NCBI GenBank assembly: GCA_016703425.1
Contig: JADJCA010000001.1
Location: forward strand, 1,116,001 to 1,180,000
DNA: 64,000 nucleotides
From: Myxococcales bacterium
Lineage (GTDB): Bacteria; Myxococcota_A; Polyangia; Polyangiales; Polyangiaceae
Direction: 5' to 3'
Shown: piece after piece, positions 10,169 through 18,083 of the stretch
How the letters are laid out: each line of letters begins with the position of its first letter
Position numbering within the stretch: position 1 is the first letter of the stretch
Position numbers and translations under genes: made by a program
Notes under the pieces: generated by a model
Told to the model about the DNA's origin: nothing
Database searches by the model: none
What the model saw: only the letters and a program-made list of their open reading frames with translations

Positions 10169-11539
10169 ATGCGCGACGTCTACGGCGAGCTGTTTCGTGG
10201 GGTGCTCTTCCCGACCTGGGAGGGCGCCGTCAAACGGCGGCCAACCCACGCGCTGCTCCGCTACCTCGAGGGGACCGAGTGGCGTCCGCTGGATGAGCTT
10301 CGGTCCATCCAGGAAGGCGCGCTGCGACGCCTCATTCGCCACGCCGCAGACCACGTCCCCTTCTACCAAAAGCGCTTCCGAGACGCCGGCGTCGACCCGC
10401 GCTGGATACGCTCGCCCGATGATCTCGCGAGGCTGCCGCTGCTCACGCGCGACGACGCACGACGCTTCGTGAAAGAGCGCGAGTCGCTCACCGCCCCGCG
10501 AGTCTCGATCCGGAAGAACACCGGCGGCACGACCGCCGAACCGCTCCACTTCGGTTACGACGTCGGCAGCGAGGCTTGGCGGCAGGCGACGAAACTTCGC
10601 GGCTACGCGTGGGCCGGCTACCGGCCGGGCGACGTGTCGATTCACTTCTGGGGAGCCCCAAACTCACGGCCCCTCGCCGGCCTCGCGAAGGCGAAGGTCG
10701 AGGCAGACCACATGATTCGTCGCGAGCACTACTACCCGTGCGGCGTGCTGAGCGAGAAGAACATGATGACGGTCGTCGACGCGATTCGACGAAAGAAGCC
10801 GGCGGCGCTCCTTTGTTACACCCAATCGGGCGCAGAGCTTGCCCGCTTCATCAACAAGAAGGGGCTGCGCGACTGGGAATCGATCTCGGTCATCTGCGGC
10901 GCCGAGAAGCTCTACCCACACGACCGCCTCGACCTCGAGCGCGCCTTCGGGCAGCGCGTCTTCGAGACCTACGGCTGTCGCGAGTTCATGCTCATCGGCT
11001 CCGAGTGCGAGCTCCACGACGGGCTCCACATTTCCATGGAGAACCTCATCGTCGAAGTGCTCGTCGATGAGGGCGGACGCTTGCGTCACGCGCGAGCCGG
11101 CGAAGACGGCGACCTCGCCATCACCGATCTACACAACTTCGGCATGCCCTTCATCCGATACGTGACCGGCGATCGCGTGCGCATGGGCTCGGGAGCGCGC
11201 TGCGGTTGCGGCCGCACGTTACCGCGCCTCGAGTCTGTCGAGGGCCGCAGCGCCGAACTGCTCCGGGACAAAGACGGCAGCGCCGTCAGCGGCCTCATCT
11301 TCAACATCATCTTCACGCCGTTGGCCGCCGCCGTGCGGCGCTTTCAGGTCGTCCAGCACAAGGACTTGTCGGTCACGATGCGCGTCATCCGCGGCGAGGA
11401 CTCGTCGGCGGCGGTCCTCGCCGAGGCCAAGCGCGCCATGCAAGATCTCCTCAAGGGCGTCGACGTCCGCATTGAAGAGGTCTCCGAGCTGGAGCCCACG
11501 TCGTCGGGCAAACGCCGCGTCGTCGTCGTCGAACGCTGA
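10169..11539 (+). CDS. CapK / phenylacetate-CoA ligase-like adenylate-forming enzyme
   Basis: 456 residues. It has the AMP-binding P-loop-like RKNTGGTTAEPLHF, the A5 motif ETYGCREFMLIGSEC with the ribose-contacting Glu/Tyr, YVTGDRVRM before a CGCG pair, and a C-terminal lid ending ELEPTSSGKRR, as in the PaaK/CapK family. Members activate a carboxylate as an acyl-adenylate; the CapK branch is often found in capsule or exopolysaccharide loci. A CoA thioester need not be the final product. The ATG at 10169 begins the family N-terminus (RDVYGELFRGVLFP); a GTG at 10097 overlapping the SDR stop is the alternative. Neighbours suggest involvement in surface glycan or lipid modification. The gene ends 20 bp from the convergent acyltransferase gene. 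Confidence 0.82.
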   Translation: MRDVYGELFRGVLFPTWEGAVKRRPTHALLRYLEGTEWRPLDELRSIQEGALRRLIRHAADHVPFYQKRFRDAGVDPRWIRSPDDLARLPLLTRDDARRFVKERESLTAPRVSIRKNTGGTTAEPLHFGYDVGSEAWRQATKLRGYAWAGYRPGDVSIHFWGAPNSRPLAGLAKAKVEADHMIRREHYYPCGVLSEKNMMTVVDAIRRKKPAALLCYTQSGAELARFINKKGLRDWESISVICGAEKLYPHDRLDLERAFGQRVFETYGCREFMLIGSECELHDGLHISMENLIVEVLVDEGGRLRHARAGEDGDLAITDLHNFGMPFIRYVTGDRVRMGSGARCGCGRTLPRLESVEGRSAELLRDKDGSAVSGLIFNIIFTPLAAAVRRFQVVQHKDLSVTMRVIRGEDSSAAVLAEAKRAMQDLLKGVDVRIEEVSELEPTSSGKRRVVVVER

Positions 11540-11558
11540 GTCGCTTAGCTTGGCTGCG

Positions 11559-12782
11559 CTAGCCCGAATCGCCGTCGTCGCCGCGCGTGCGGGGCGCGGC
11601 GCCGGGCACGCCGCGAAGTCGCCGCACCTCGTCGCGAACGACCTTGGCCCTGCGCGCGGCGCCTTCCGTCGCGACGCGAGCGGCCTCCAAGAGTCGCGCT
11701 CGCGGTGAACGAGATGCGGCTCGCAACGTGACCAGCGAGTGCGTGCGTCCTGCACACATTTGACGCTTGTATTGCGACACGCCGTTTAGGAAATCGTACT
11801 CAGAGAACCCCTTGGCGATGTAGTCGCGAACGGCGACGCAGTTCATGGCGATGCCGATGCGCAGGTTCTTCGGCACGTCGTCGGTGCGACCGCTCTGGTA
11901 GACGTAGACCTTGTTCGCGTAGAGGACGTTGTAGAGCACGGCAACGGCCTTGCCCTGCACCTCCAACCAGATGAGGTCGAGCTCGCCACGTGCGAGGAGT
12001 TTCGGCATCACGTCGTCGTGGAACGCTCGAAAGCGATCACGGACGAACACGCCGCCGTGGCCTGCGCGCTTCCATCGTGTGGCGTGCAGCTGGTAGAGCA
12101 CGGCGCGCCCTTCCTCCAATTCGTCGGCGGTGGTGACCCGACGCAGCTTGTAGCCGGTCGGCCCGGCCCACTTGTCGAGCTCTCTTAGCGCGCGCGTCAC
12201 CAGGTACCGGCTCTTGGCGTCGAGCGTCTTGACGTAGTCGTCCCATGTCTTGGGCAGAATGATGTGCGGGCACAGACCGCGCTCCGTCTCGACAGAGACG
12301 ATGCCGCGCGACGCAAGGCCAATGGCAAGCTCGCGAAGCGTGCGTGATGCTGCTGCCTGCGTCAGAAACACCTCGTCCCAATGGCGATCGTCGTCAGCGA
12401 GAGCTTGTCCCACGGCGCGTCCCACGACGACCTCGAGGCCACGCTCTGCGATGACGCCGACGTAGTCGCTGCAAATCTCGTCGGCCTCGTCCTCGCCGGT
12501 GGCGAGTAGCTCGATGCGACGCATGGGGACGAGGCCGCGATGCCGAACGGTCCGCTTGAGCATCGGCGCGAGACCCACGAGCCGGTCGCCATCCCAGAGC
12601 GCCAGGCAAAAGAGCGTGCGCGCGTCAGCGCCGAAGGCGCGCCACCAAGCGAGCAGCCACGTCGGCGTGGTGACCGGCTCGGGCTCCGAAGCACGGCTGC
12701 AGAGATCCCACCACGCGGGCTCGAGGGCCTCGAGCTCGCTCAGCGATTCAATGCGGGTAATCCGTACGTCGGGGGTCGGCAT
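11559..12782 (-). CDS. CelD/BcsL-like GNAT-superfamily acyltransferase
   Basis: 407 residues resembling the CelD-like acetyltransferases (Pfam Acetyltransf_6) that accompany cellulose and exopolysaccharide genes. There is an N-terminal GNAT-like half (ITRIESLSELEALEPAWWDL) and a second half with AKSRYLVTRALRELDKW, the ligand-binding strand DLIWLEVQGKAVAVLYNV, and FSEYDFLNGVSQYKRQM near the end, a block typical of the family. It probably acylates a sugar or peptide on the cytoplasmic side. The ATG at 12782 lies inside the 3' end of the deacetylase gene (35-bp overlap), so the two are likely co-translated. The Arg/Ala-rich C-terminus of about 50 residues is not conserved-looking. Confidence 0.75.
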   Translation of the reverse strand: MPTPDVRITRIESLSELEALEPAWWDLCSRASEPEPVTTPTWLLAWWRAFGADARTLFCLALWDGDRLVGLAPMLKRTVRHRGLVPMRRIELLATGEDEADEICSDYVGVIAERGLEVVVGRAVGQALADDDRHWDEVFLTQAAASRTLRELAIGLASRGIVSVETERGLCPHIILPKTWDDYVKTLDAKSRYLVTRALRELDKWAGPTGYKLRRVTTADELEEGRAVLYQLHATRWKRAGHGGVFVRDRFRAFHDDVMPKLLARGELDLIWLEVQGKAVAVLYNVLYANKVYVYQSGRTDDVPKNLRIGIAMNCVAVRDYIAKGFSEYDFLNGVSQYKRQMCAGRTHSLVTLRAASRSPRARLLEAARVATEGAARRAKVVRDEVRRLRGVPGAAPRTRGDDGDSG

Positions 12783-13815
12783 GAGGCTCGTACGCGAAGA
12801 ACGGCAGGGACACCATACCGCGGAAGTACGCATCTGGGAGATCGACTTCGAGCGAGAGGCGCTTCACTTCCATGGGGTCGAAGCGCAGGGTCGTCGTGAG
12901 TCCCGTGCCGTTTGAGAAGCCGAGCTCGTAGCCGGCCCGACGAATCGCGCGGCGCGCTTCGGGCGCGCACGCGAGGCTCTTGCCGACCGGATAGGCCACC
13001 GCCGTGACGGGCCTCCCGAGCTTCGCCGAGAGCTCCTCGCGCGAGCCGCCAAGCTCGTCGTCGAGGGCCGCCGGGTCCAGGGTGCCCAGAATCCGGTGCG
13101 TCTTGGTGTGCGACTGAATCGACATGCCCGCGTCGGCCATGGCCTTCACGTGCTCCCAAGTGAGCAAATGCTGATCGGCGAGCCGACGCTCCTCGTCGCG
13201 ACTGAGCGTGACGCCGGTGGCTCGCTCAAGGTCCTCCATGTAGCGCCCGAGCTCGATGCCGAAGTAAGCCTTCACCGGGGCCAGCGCGGCGCGAAACGCG
13301 CGGGCGCGCGCTTTGGGCTCCTGCCCCAGCGGAATTCGCCGCGCGCGCGGATAGGAGAGGTCGAGCGCGTCCTTCGTGCACCGGCGGATGAGCAAGCTTG
13401 CCCGATCCCACCAAAAGAGGCGTCGCTCGTTCAAGTAGTGGGTCGCGAGAAAGAAGACCGCGGGGATGTGGTGGCGCTTCAGAATTGGAAGCGCCACGTC
13501 GTGATTGTCGCGATACCCGTCGTCGAAGGTCACCAGCACGGGGTTGACCGGCAGGGTGCCGCCGCGCGCGAAATGAGCGAGCTCATCGAGGCCGATGACG
13601 GAGAAGTGCTTCTGGAGGAACGCCATCTGCGCATCGAAGGCCGCCTCGCGCGCGTCCACGACGCCGCCATCAAGTTCGCCGATGCGCTCGGGGTCGCCGA
13701 CGCGGTGATAGGTCAGGACCGTGATCCAAGGATCGAGGCCGAAGCTGCGTATCTTCCGAAACGCACTGAAGGCGCCGACGCCATCGAGCACACGCGCGGC
13801 TTTTGTTCTCAGCAC
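12748..13815 (-). CDS. Polysaccharide deacetylase (NodB fold, CE4)
   Basis: 355 residues. NodB motif 1 is TFDDGYRDNHD (the Asp pair for base and metal), motif 2 is SHTKTH (metal His pair), and motif 3 is replaced by VAYPVGKS, as in exopolysaccharide-type deacetylases. The reading frame extends upstream to a TTG at 13836, but a strong Shine-Dalgarno (AGGAGGGG) sits directly before the GTG at 13815, which decides the start. It removes N- or O-acetyl groups from a glycan. No clear signal peptide is present, so it may act in the cytoplasm or use an unrecognised route. Its 3' end overlaps the CelD-like gene, and a second deacetylase gene lies 70 bp upstream on the same strand. Confidence 0.87.
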   Translation of the reverse strand: MLRTKAARVLDGVGAFSAFRKIRSFGLDPWITVLTYHRVGDPERIGELDGGVVDAREAAFDAQMAFLQKHFSVIGLDELAHFARGGTLPVNPVLVTFDDGYRDNHDVALPILKRHHIPAVFFLATHYLNERRLFWWDRASLLIRRCTKDALDLSYPRARRIPLGQEPKARARAFRAALAPVKAYFGIELGRYMEDLERATGVTLSRDEERRLADQHLLTWEHVKAMADAGMSIQSHTKTHRILGTLDPAALDDELGGSREELSAKLGRPVTAVAYPVGKSLACAPEARRAIRRAGYELGFSNGTGLTTTLRFDPMEVKRLSLEVDLPDAYFRGMVSLPFFAYEPHADPRRTDYPH

Positions 13816-13885
13816 CGCTCCCCTCCTCTCGCGCAACGCACGCGCGGTCTTGGCAAGAACCCTCGCTCTTCAAGCGCCGCGGGAC

Positions 13886-14599
13886 TCAAAGGTTCTCCAT
13901 GAGTTCGCCGACGGTCACAAGCTCGTAGCCCGCCGACCTGAGTTCGCCGACGATGCGCGGGAGCGCCTCGAGGGTCCACTCTTGACCCTCGTGCATCAAG
14001 ACCACCTCGCCAGGTTTGACGCGCGACGGTGAGACGGCGGAGGCGACCCGCGCCGGGTCCGTCGTGCGGCAGTCGTCGGAGTCCAGCGACCACATGACCG
14101 ACGTGAAGCCAGCGGCCGCGGTGCGTCCGAGCGAGCGCGGGTTGACGGCGCCCTTCGGCGGTCGCACCAGCGGGTGACGGGTCGTCGTGAGCGGCAGCGC
14201 CTCCGCCGTGCGGAGCAACTCCGCCACGAGTTCGGCGGCCGACAGCTCAGGAAACTGGCGGTGTGTGAAGCCGTGCCCCGCCAGCTCGTGGCCAGCCGCG
14301 AGGATCTCACGCACGGCGTCCGGCCGCCGCTCCGCGCGATCGCCGATTACGAAGAAGGTCGCCCGCACGTTCAGCAGCTCGAGCAGCTCCAGGTAGCGGA
14401 CCGTTCCCTCGTCGGGGCCGTCGTCGAAAGTGAGGGCCACTCGCTTCGGGCCCACGCGAGCACCATGAAAGAACATGAAGCTCTGCGGCAACGCTCGCGC
14501 CGCGACGTGCCGAAGGACGCTCGACCGCAGCTTTCCCCACGTCGTCGCGACAGGCGGCAACGTGAGCTCCGGTGCGATCGATGGGGAGGTGGCCATCAT
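13886..14599 (-). CDS. Polysaccharide deacetylase (NodB fold, CE4), second copy
   Basis: 237 residues, a compact canonical CE4 enzyme. Motif 1 is TFDDGPDEGT, motif 2 GHGFTHRQF (H-x3-H metal site), motif 3 RPPKGAVN, motif 4 SLDSDDCRTTDP, and motif 5 VVLMHEG with the catalytic His. It is better conserved than its neighbour at 12748-13815 and is not a recent duplicate of it. Peptidoglycan or chitooligosaccharide N-deacetylation is the family activity. No cleavable signal is obvious in the N-terminal 40 residues. The gene heads the minus-strand run deacetylase-deacetylase-CelD and is divergent from the sigma-factor gene, with a palindrome between them (14667-14697). Confidence 0.88.
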   Translation of the reverse strand: MMATSPSIAPELTLPPVATTWGKLRSSVLRHVAARALPQSFMFFHGARVGPKRVALTFDDGPDEGTVRYLELLELLNVRATFFVIGDRAERRPDAVREILAAGHELAGHGFTHRQFPELSAAELVAELLRTAEALPLTTTRHPLVRPPKGAVNPRSLGRTAAAGFTSVMWSLDSDDCRTTDPARVASAVSPSRVKPGEVVLMHEGQEWTLEALPRIVGELRSAGYELVTVGELMENL

Positions 14600-14666
14600 G
14601 AGGTTCAGATCCTATCGACTCCCCCACGCGTATGTCTCGCTAGCGGCGTCGCGCGGGCCTCGCAAG

Positions 14667-14697
14667 TTTGCGCGCATTATCAACGCCTTCGCGCAAA
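14667..14697. promoter_or_regulatory. 8-bp perfect inverted repeat in the deacetylase / sigma-factor divergent promoter region
   Basis: TTTGCGCG at 14667-14674 is matched by CGCGCAAA at 14690-14697, with a 15-bp spacer. The two-turn spacing of the half-sites and the position between two divergent genes suit a dimeric repressor or activator operator. There is no U-run, so a terminator is unlikely. No protein is known to bind it. Confidence 0.4.
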
Positions 14698-14785
14698 TGT
14701 AGGCGTTCGGCACACATCCTGCGCCCCAATCGAATCGACCAGGAATCCGTCCAACCCTTGCGTTGTTTCAATCCCGGCACACCTT

Positions 14786-16129
14786 ATGAACGCTAGCCCT
14801 AAGCCCGCCACCTCACAAAAGAACCCTTTCGCCGCTCGCTCCTGGTCCCTCAAGAGCCGCGGAGAATCTGTGCAGCACCCCATGAAGAACGAATCCACGG
14901 CAGCATCTGGGCCGGGGGATGAGTCGCTCGGAGCGTACTTCCTCAAACTTCGCACGGTCCCCCTCCTCACGCGGGAGGGAGAAGTCGATATCGCCAAGCA
15001 GATCGAGCTCGGTGAGAACCAAGTCGTCCGCGCCCTTCTCGCCTCACCGGTCGCCATCGCAGAGCTCTTGAAGATCTCCGACGAGGTCAAGAAGGGCGCC
15101 ATTCGTCTTCGAGACGTCACGCGGAGCGCCAGCGACGACGACGCCTCCGATGACGCGCAAGAGTTGAGGCTCGCGGTGCTCCGGCTCTTCGGCGCCGTCA
15201 AGCGATACGCCGGGCTCTTGGAGAAGCGCTCCCCGGCCAACGTGCTCCGCCCGGCGCGAGAGCGCGCTGCCGGGGCCCTCGAAGCGGTGCGCCTCAGCAA
15301 AGCGGCCCTCGAACGCGTGACGCGTCGCATTCGCCGCTCGGCCGCGCGCGACGGCCACACGAAGAAGCTCGACGCGGTGTTGGGTCATATCCGCGACGGC
15401 GAGCGCATCTCCGACGCCGCCAAGGCGCGCCTCGTCGAGGCAAACCTCCGACTCGTCGTGGCCATCGCCAAGAAGGGTCAGAACCAGGGCTTGCAGCTCG
15501 TTGACCTCATCCAAGAGGGCAACATCGGCTTGATGCGCGCCGTCGATAAGTTCGACTACCGCCGCGGCTACAAGTTCAGCACGTACGCCACGTGGTGGAT
15601 TCGCCAGGCCGTCTCGCGCGCCATCGCCGATCAGGGACGCACCATCCGCACGCCGGTCCACATGGTCGAGACGGCCAACAAGCTGCGCAAGATCTCGCGA
15701 CAGCTCGAGCAGGCGTTCGGCCGCGAGCCTTCCGTGGAAGAACTAGCGGAGGCCAGCGAGCTTCCGCTCGAGAAGGTGAAGATCGCGCTTCGCACGGGAC
15801 GCCAGCCGGTGAGCCTCGAGGCACCGGTCGGCGAAGACGGCGATGCTCGCATGGGCGACTTCATCGTCGACGAGTCGTTGCCCGCCCCCTCCGACGAGCT
15901 GACGAAGAAGGAGACCATCTCCGCCGCGCGTGAGCTCTTGAAGAACCTCACCGAGCGCGAAGAGCAGGTCCTCCGCATGCGCTTTGGACTCGATGGCCAA
16001 GAGGAGCGAACGCTCTCGGAAATCGGCGAGTCCTTCTCGCTCACCCGTGAGCGCATTCGGCAAATCGAAAGCCAGGCGCTCCGCAAGCTCCGAGTGCCCG
16101 CGCGCGCGCGGCTCCGCGAGCCGGTCTAA
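14786..16129 (+). CDS. RNA polymerase sigma-70 family factor (RpoD-like, group 1/2)
   Basis: 447 residues from ATG 14786, or 415 from ATG 14882; neither start has a good ribosome-binding site. Region 1.2 is seen as SLGAYFLKLRTVPLLTREGE, followed by a non-conserved spacer of about 130 residues. Region 2 reads LVEANLRLVVAIAKK, DLIQEGNIGLMRAVDKFD and STYATWWIRQAVSRAI (core-binding and -10 recognition). Region 3 is ETANKLRKISRQLEQ, and region 4 includes LSEIGESFSLTRERIRQIE, the -35 helix-turn-helix. The spacer is short and no acidic region 1.1 is present, so this is more likely an alternative RpoD paralogue than the principal sigma. It is flanked by envelope genes; the regulon is unknown. Confidence 0.88.
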   Translation: MNASPKPATSQKNPFAARSWSLKSRGESVQHPMKNESTAASGPGDESLGAYFLKLRTVPLLTREGEVDIAKQIELGENQVVRALLASPVAIAELLKISDEVKKGAIRLRDVTRSASDDDASDDAQELRLAVLRLFGAVKRYAGLLEKRSPANVLRPARERAAGALEAVRLSKAALERVTRRIRRSAARDGHTKKLDAVLGHIRDGERISDAAKARLVEANLRLVVAIAKKGQNQGLQLVDLIQEGNIGLMRAVDKFDYRRGYKFSTYATWWIRQAVSRAIADQGRTIRTPVHMVETANKLRKISRQLEQAFGREPSVEELAEASELPLEKVKIALRTGRQPVSLEAPVGEDGDARMGDFIVDESLPAPSDELTKKETISAARELLKNLTEREEQVLRMRFGLDGQEERTLSEIGESFSLTRERIRQIESQALRKLRVPARARLREPV

Positions 16130-16169
16130 CGCGTGATACCGGGCCCAACGTGGGCCGTCGGCCGCGGCA

Positions 16170-16188
16170 GCCGTTCATTTCGAACGGC
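16170..16188 (+). terminator. Hairpin after the sigma-factor gene (no U-tract)
   Basis: GCCGTTC and GAACGGC form a perfect 7-bp stem with a 5-nt loop, 40 bp after the sigma-factor stop and 25 bp before the patatin ATG. It lacks a run of T, so if it ends transcription it does so weakly; it could instead be a small operator. Confidence 0.3.
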
Positions 16189-16213
16189 CAGCTGCGGCTG
16201 ATACGTTTCGGCG

Positions 16214-17497
16214 ATGGGTGATCCGCCGCTCCGTAGCCCCGTCTCGCGGGTGGCGCTGGTCCTCGCTGGCGGCGCGGCCCGCGGCGCCTACGAAGTCGGC
16301 GTCGTTCGTTACCTTCTGGAGGACGTCTCCCGCGCCATCGGGCGCCCCGTGCCCATCGATGTCCTCTGCGGGACGTCCGTCGGCGCCCTAAACGCCTGCG
16401 CCCTCGCTGCCTTCGCAGACGAGCCACCGCGCGCGCGCTCGTCGCGCCTTGAGCACGTGTGGTCCGGTCTTCGCATCGAGGATCTCATTCGCTTCGACAC
16501 GCGCGGCCTGCTCGGCATGATGGGGCGCCTCCTGGGCCGCGGCGGTTCGAAGAGCGAGGTCCCCGCCCGCGAGGGTGGCCTGCTCGACCCGCGAGGCATC
16601 GAGAACGTCGTCGCCAAGGAGATCCCCTTCGAACGAATCGACGCGAACATCGCGGCGGGCCTCGTCGAAGCCATCAGCGTCTCGACGACCCACGTCGTCA
16701 CAGGCAAGACGGTCGTCTTCGTCCAACGGCGCGACGGGACGGTGCCGAGCTGGAGCAGCGATCCTTCCATCGAGCCGCGAGCCGTCAAGCTCCGACTGGA
16801 ACACGCGCTGGCTTCGGCGGCGCTGCCGATCTTGTTCCCCGCCGTGAAGCTTGGCTCTGAGTTCCACTGCGACGGCGGCCTTCGCCAAAACGTCCCGCTC
16901 TCGCCGGCGCGGCGCCTTGGCGCCGACGGGCTCATCGTCATCAACCCGCGGCACGTGGGCGGCGAAGCGTTGGCGGCCACGCCGGTCGAGGAGGACACCT
17001 TTCCCGGGCCCTTGTTCCTTCTCGGCAAGACCCTCAACGCGCTGCTCTTGGACCGCATCGATTCGGACCTCGCTCGATTGAAGTCCATCAATCGAATCCT
17101 CGACGCCGGCGCGAAGACGTATGGGCCCACCTTCACCGACGAACTGAACCGCTCCCTCGGCCGCGGGCCCGAACGAGGCGTCAGACCGCTCCGCGCGATT
17201 CTGATTCGCTCCTCGTCGGACATCGGCAAGCTGGCTGGCGAATACGTGCGCTCCGCGGCCTTTCGCCCACGGGCCAAGGGCGCCCTAGGCCGCGTGCTCT
17301 TCCGCCTCGCGGAAGACGACTCGCGAAACGAGGCCGACCTCCTCTCCTACCTGCTCTTCGACGGTGCCTTCTGCCAGGACCTCATTCGCCTAGGGCACGA
17401 GGACGCCCGCGAGCACCACGATGAGCTGTGCGCCTTCTTCGAACGGCGCATCGGCTCGTCGGTCGCACCGCCCTTGAGCGAGCGGGGCCGCTCGTGA
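16214..17497 (+). CDS. Patatin-like phospholipase
   Basis: 427 residues with the complete patatin Ser-Asp dyad: oxyanion loop LAGGAARGAYEVG (18-29), nucleophile elbow GTSVGA (Ser55), and DGG containing Asp220. The family hydrolyses phospholipid or neutral-lipid acyl esters. No secretion signal is visible; some bacterial patatins act inside the cell, and others are delivered by secretion systems. After the catalytic domain there are about 180 residues of helical character (SDLARLKSINRIL and the region near 330-400), similar to the extended C-termini of other myxobacterial patatins. The gene stands alone, 84 bp after the sigma factor and ahead of tRNA-Asp. Confidence 0.87.
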   Translation: MGDPPLRSPVSRVALVLAGGAARGAYEVGVVRYLLEDVSRAIGRPVPIDVLCGTSVGALNACALAAFADEPPRARSSRLEHVWSGLRIEDLIRFDTRGLLGMMGRLLGRGGSKSEVPAREGGLLDPRGIENVVAKEIPFERIDANIAAGLVEAISVSTTHVVTGKTVVFVQRRDGTVPSWSSDPSIEPRAVKLRLEHALASAALPILFPAVKLGSEFHCDGGLRQNVPLSPARRLGADGLIVINPRHVGGEALAATPVEEDTFPGPLFLLGKTLNALLLDRIDSDLARLKSINRILDAGAKTYGPTFTDELNRSLGRGPERGVRPLRAILIRSSSDIGKLAGEYVRSAAFRPRAKGALGRVLFRLAEDDSRNEADLLSYLLFDGAFCQDLIRLGHEDAREHHDELCAFFERRIGSSVAPPLSERGRS

Positions 17498-17544
17498 GCC
17501 GGACCACGCCAAACCGCGCGGATTGATTTCTGGTTCGTAAGGGC

Positions 17545-17572
17545 TTGCGTCCGGACGCGCAGTTGGGATACA
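17545..17572 (+). promoter_or_regulatory. Possible sigma-70 promoter for tRNA-Asp
   Basis: TTGCGT (17545-17550) and GATACA (17567-17572) are separated by 16 bp and end 15 bp before the mature tRNA 5' end, the expected distance for a tRNA promoter. Matches to consensus are partial. Confidence 0.35.
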
Positions 17573-17587
17573 CGTTCGCCTCCGGAT

Positions 17588-17664
<77 letters not shown>

Positions 17665-18083
17665 CTGATACCGGACAGTTTGCGGAGTTTCGACGAAGTC
17701 GTCAGACAAGTCGGACTCCGCAAACTGCTTTCCATCCCCTGGAAGACGTCGGCGAGGCCGTCTCGGAAGGGGCTTCGCGGACGTAGCCGATCGTCTCGCC
17801 TGCTCGCCTTGCGCGCTGGGCTCGTTTCGTCGAACCGCTCGGCACACGCTCTGCCGCGAGAGCTCGAGGACAGGCTCGGTGACCTTTCGCGTGTCGCCGC
17901 TCGCGAGCGTGCCCGAGGAGCGCCGTGAACCGGCAACGCCTGCCGCCGGGATTCCAGCGTCGCGCAGAAGACGCGTTCACGTGCCATTGGCTGGCGTGCC
18001 CCCGCGAGGTGCTTACGTTCCTGGCGCGACGAGATTCGAAGCAGAGCGCGTGCGGCGCGCGCACGACGTCCACAGGAGGCACC
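17665..18083. other. Non-coding gap between tRNA-Asp and a secreted-protein gene, with a 13-bp inverted repeat
   Basis: This 419-bp stretch shows no convincing gene. Its one clear element is a perfect 13-bp inverted repeat, CAGTTTGCGGAGT (17676-17688) and ACTCCGCAAACTG (17715-17727), with a nested CGAC-GAA-GTCG mini-hairpin in the 26-nt loop. It begins 12 bp after the tRNA CCA. There is no T-tract. Open frames on the minus strand across this region read through the tRNA and are artefacts. The last 60 bp hold the leader of the downstream gene, including its Shine-Dalgarno. Confidence 0.6.
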
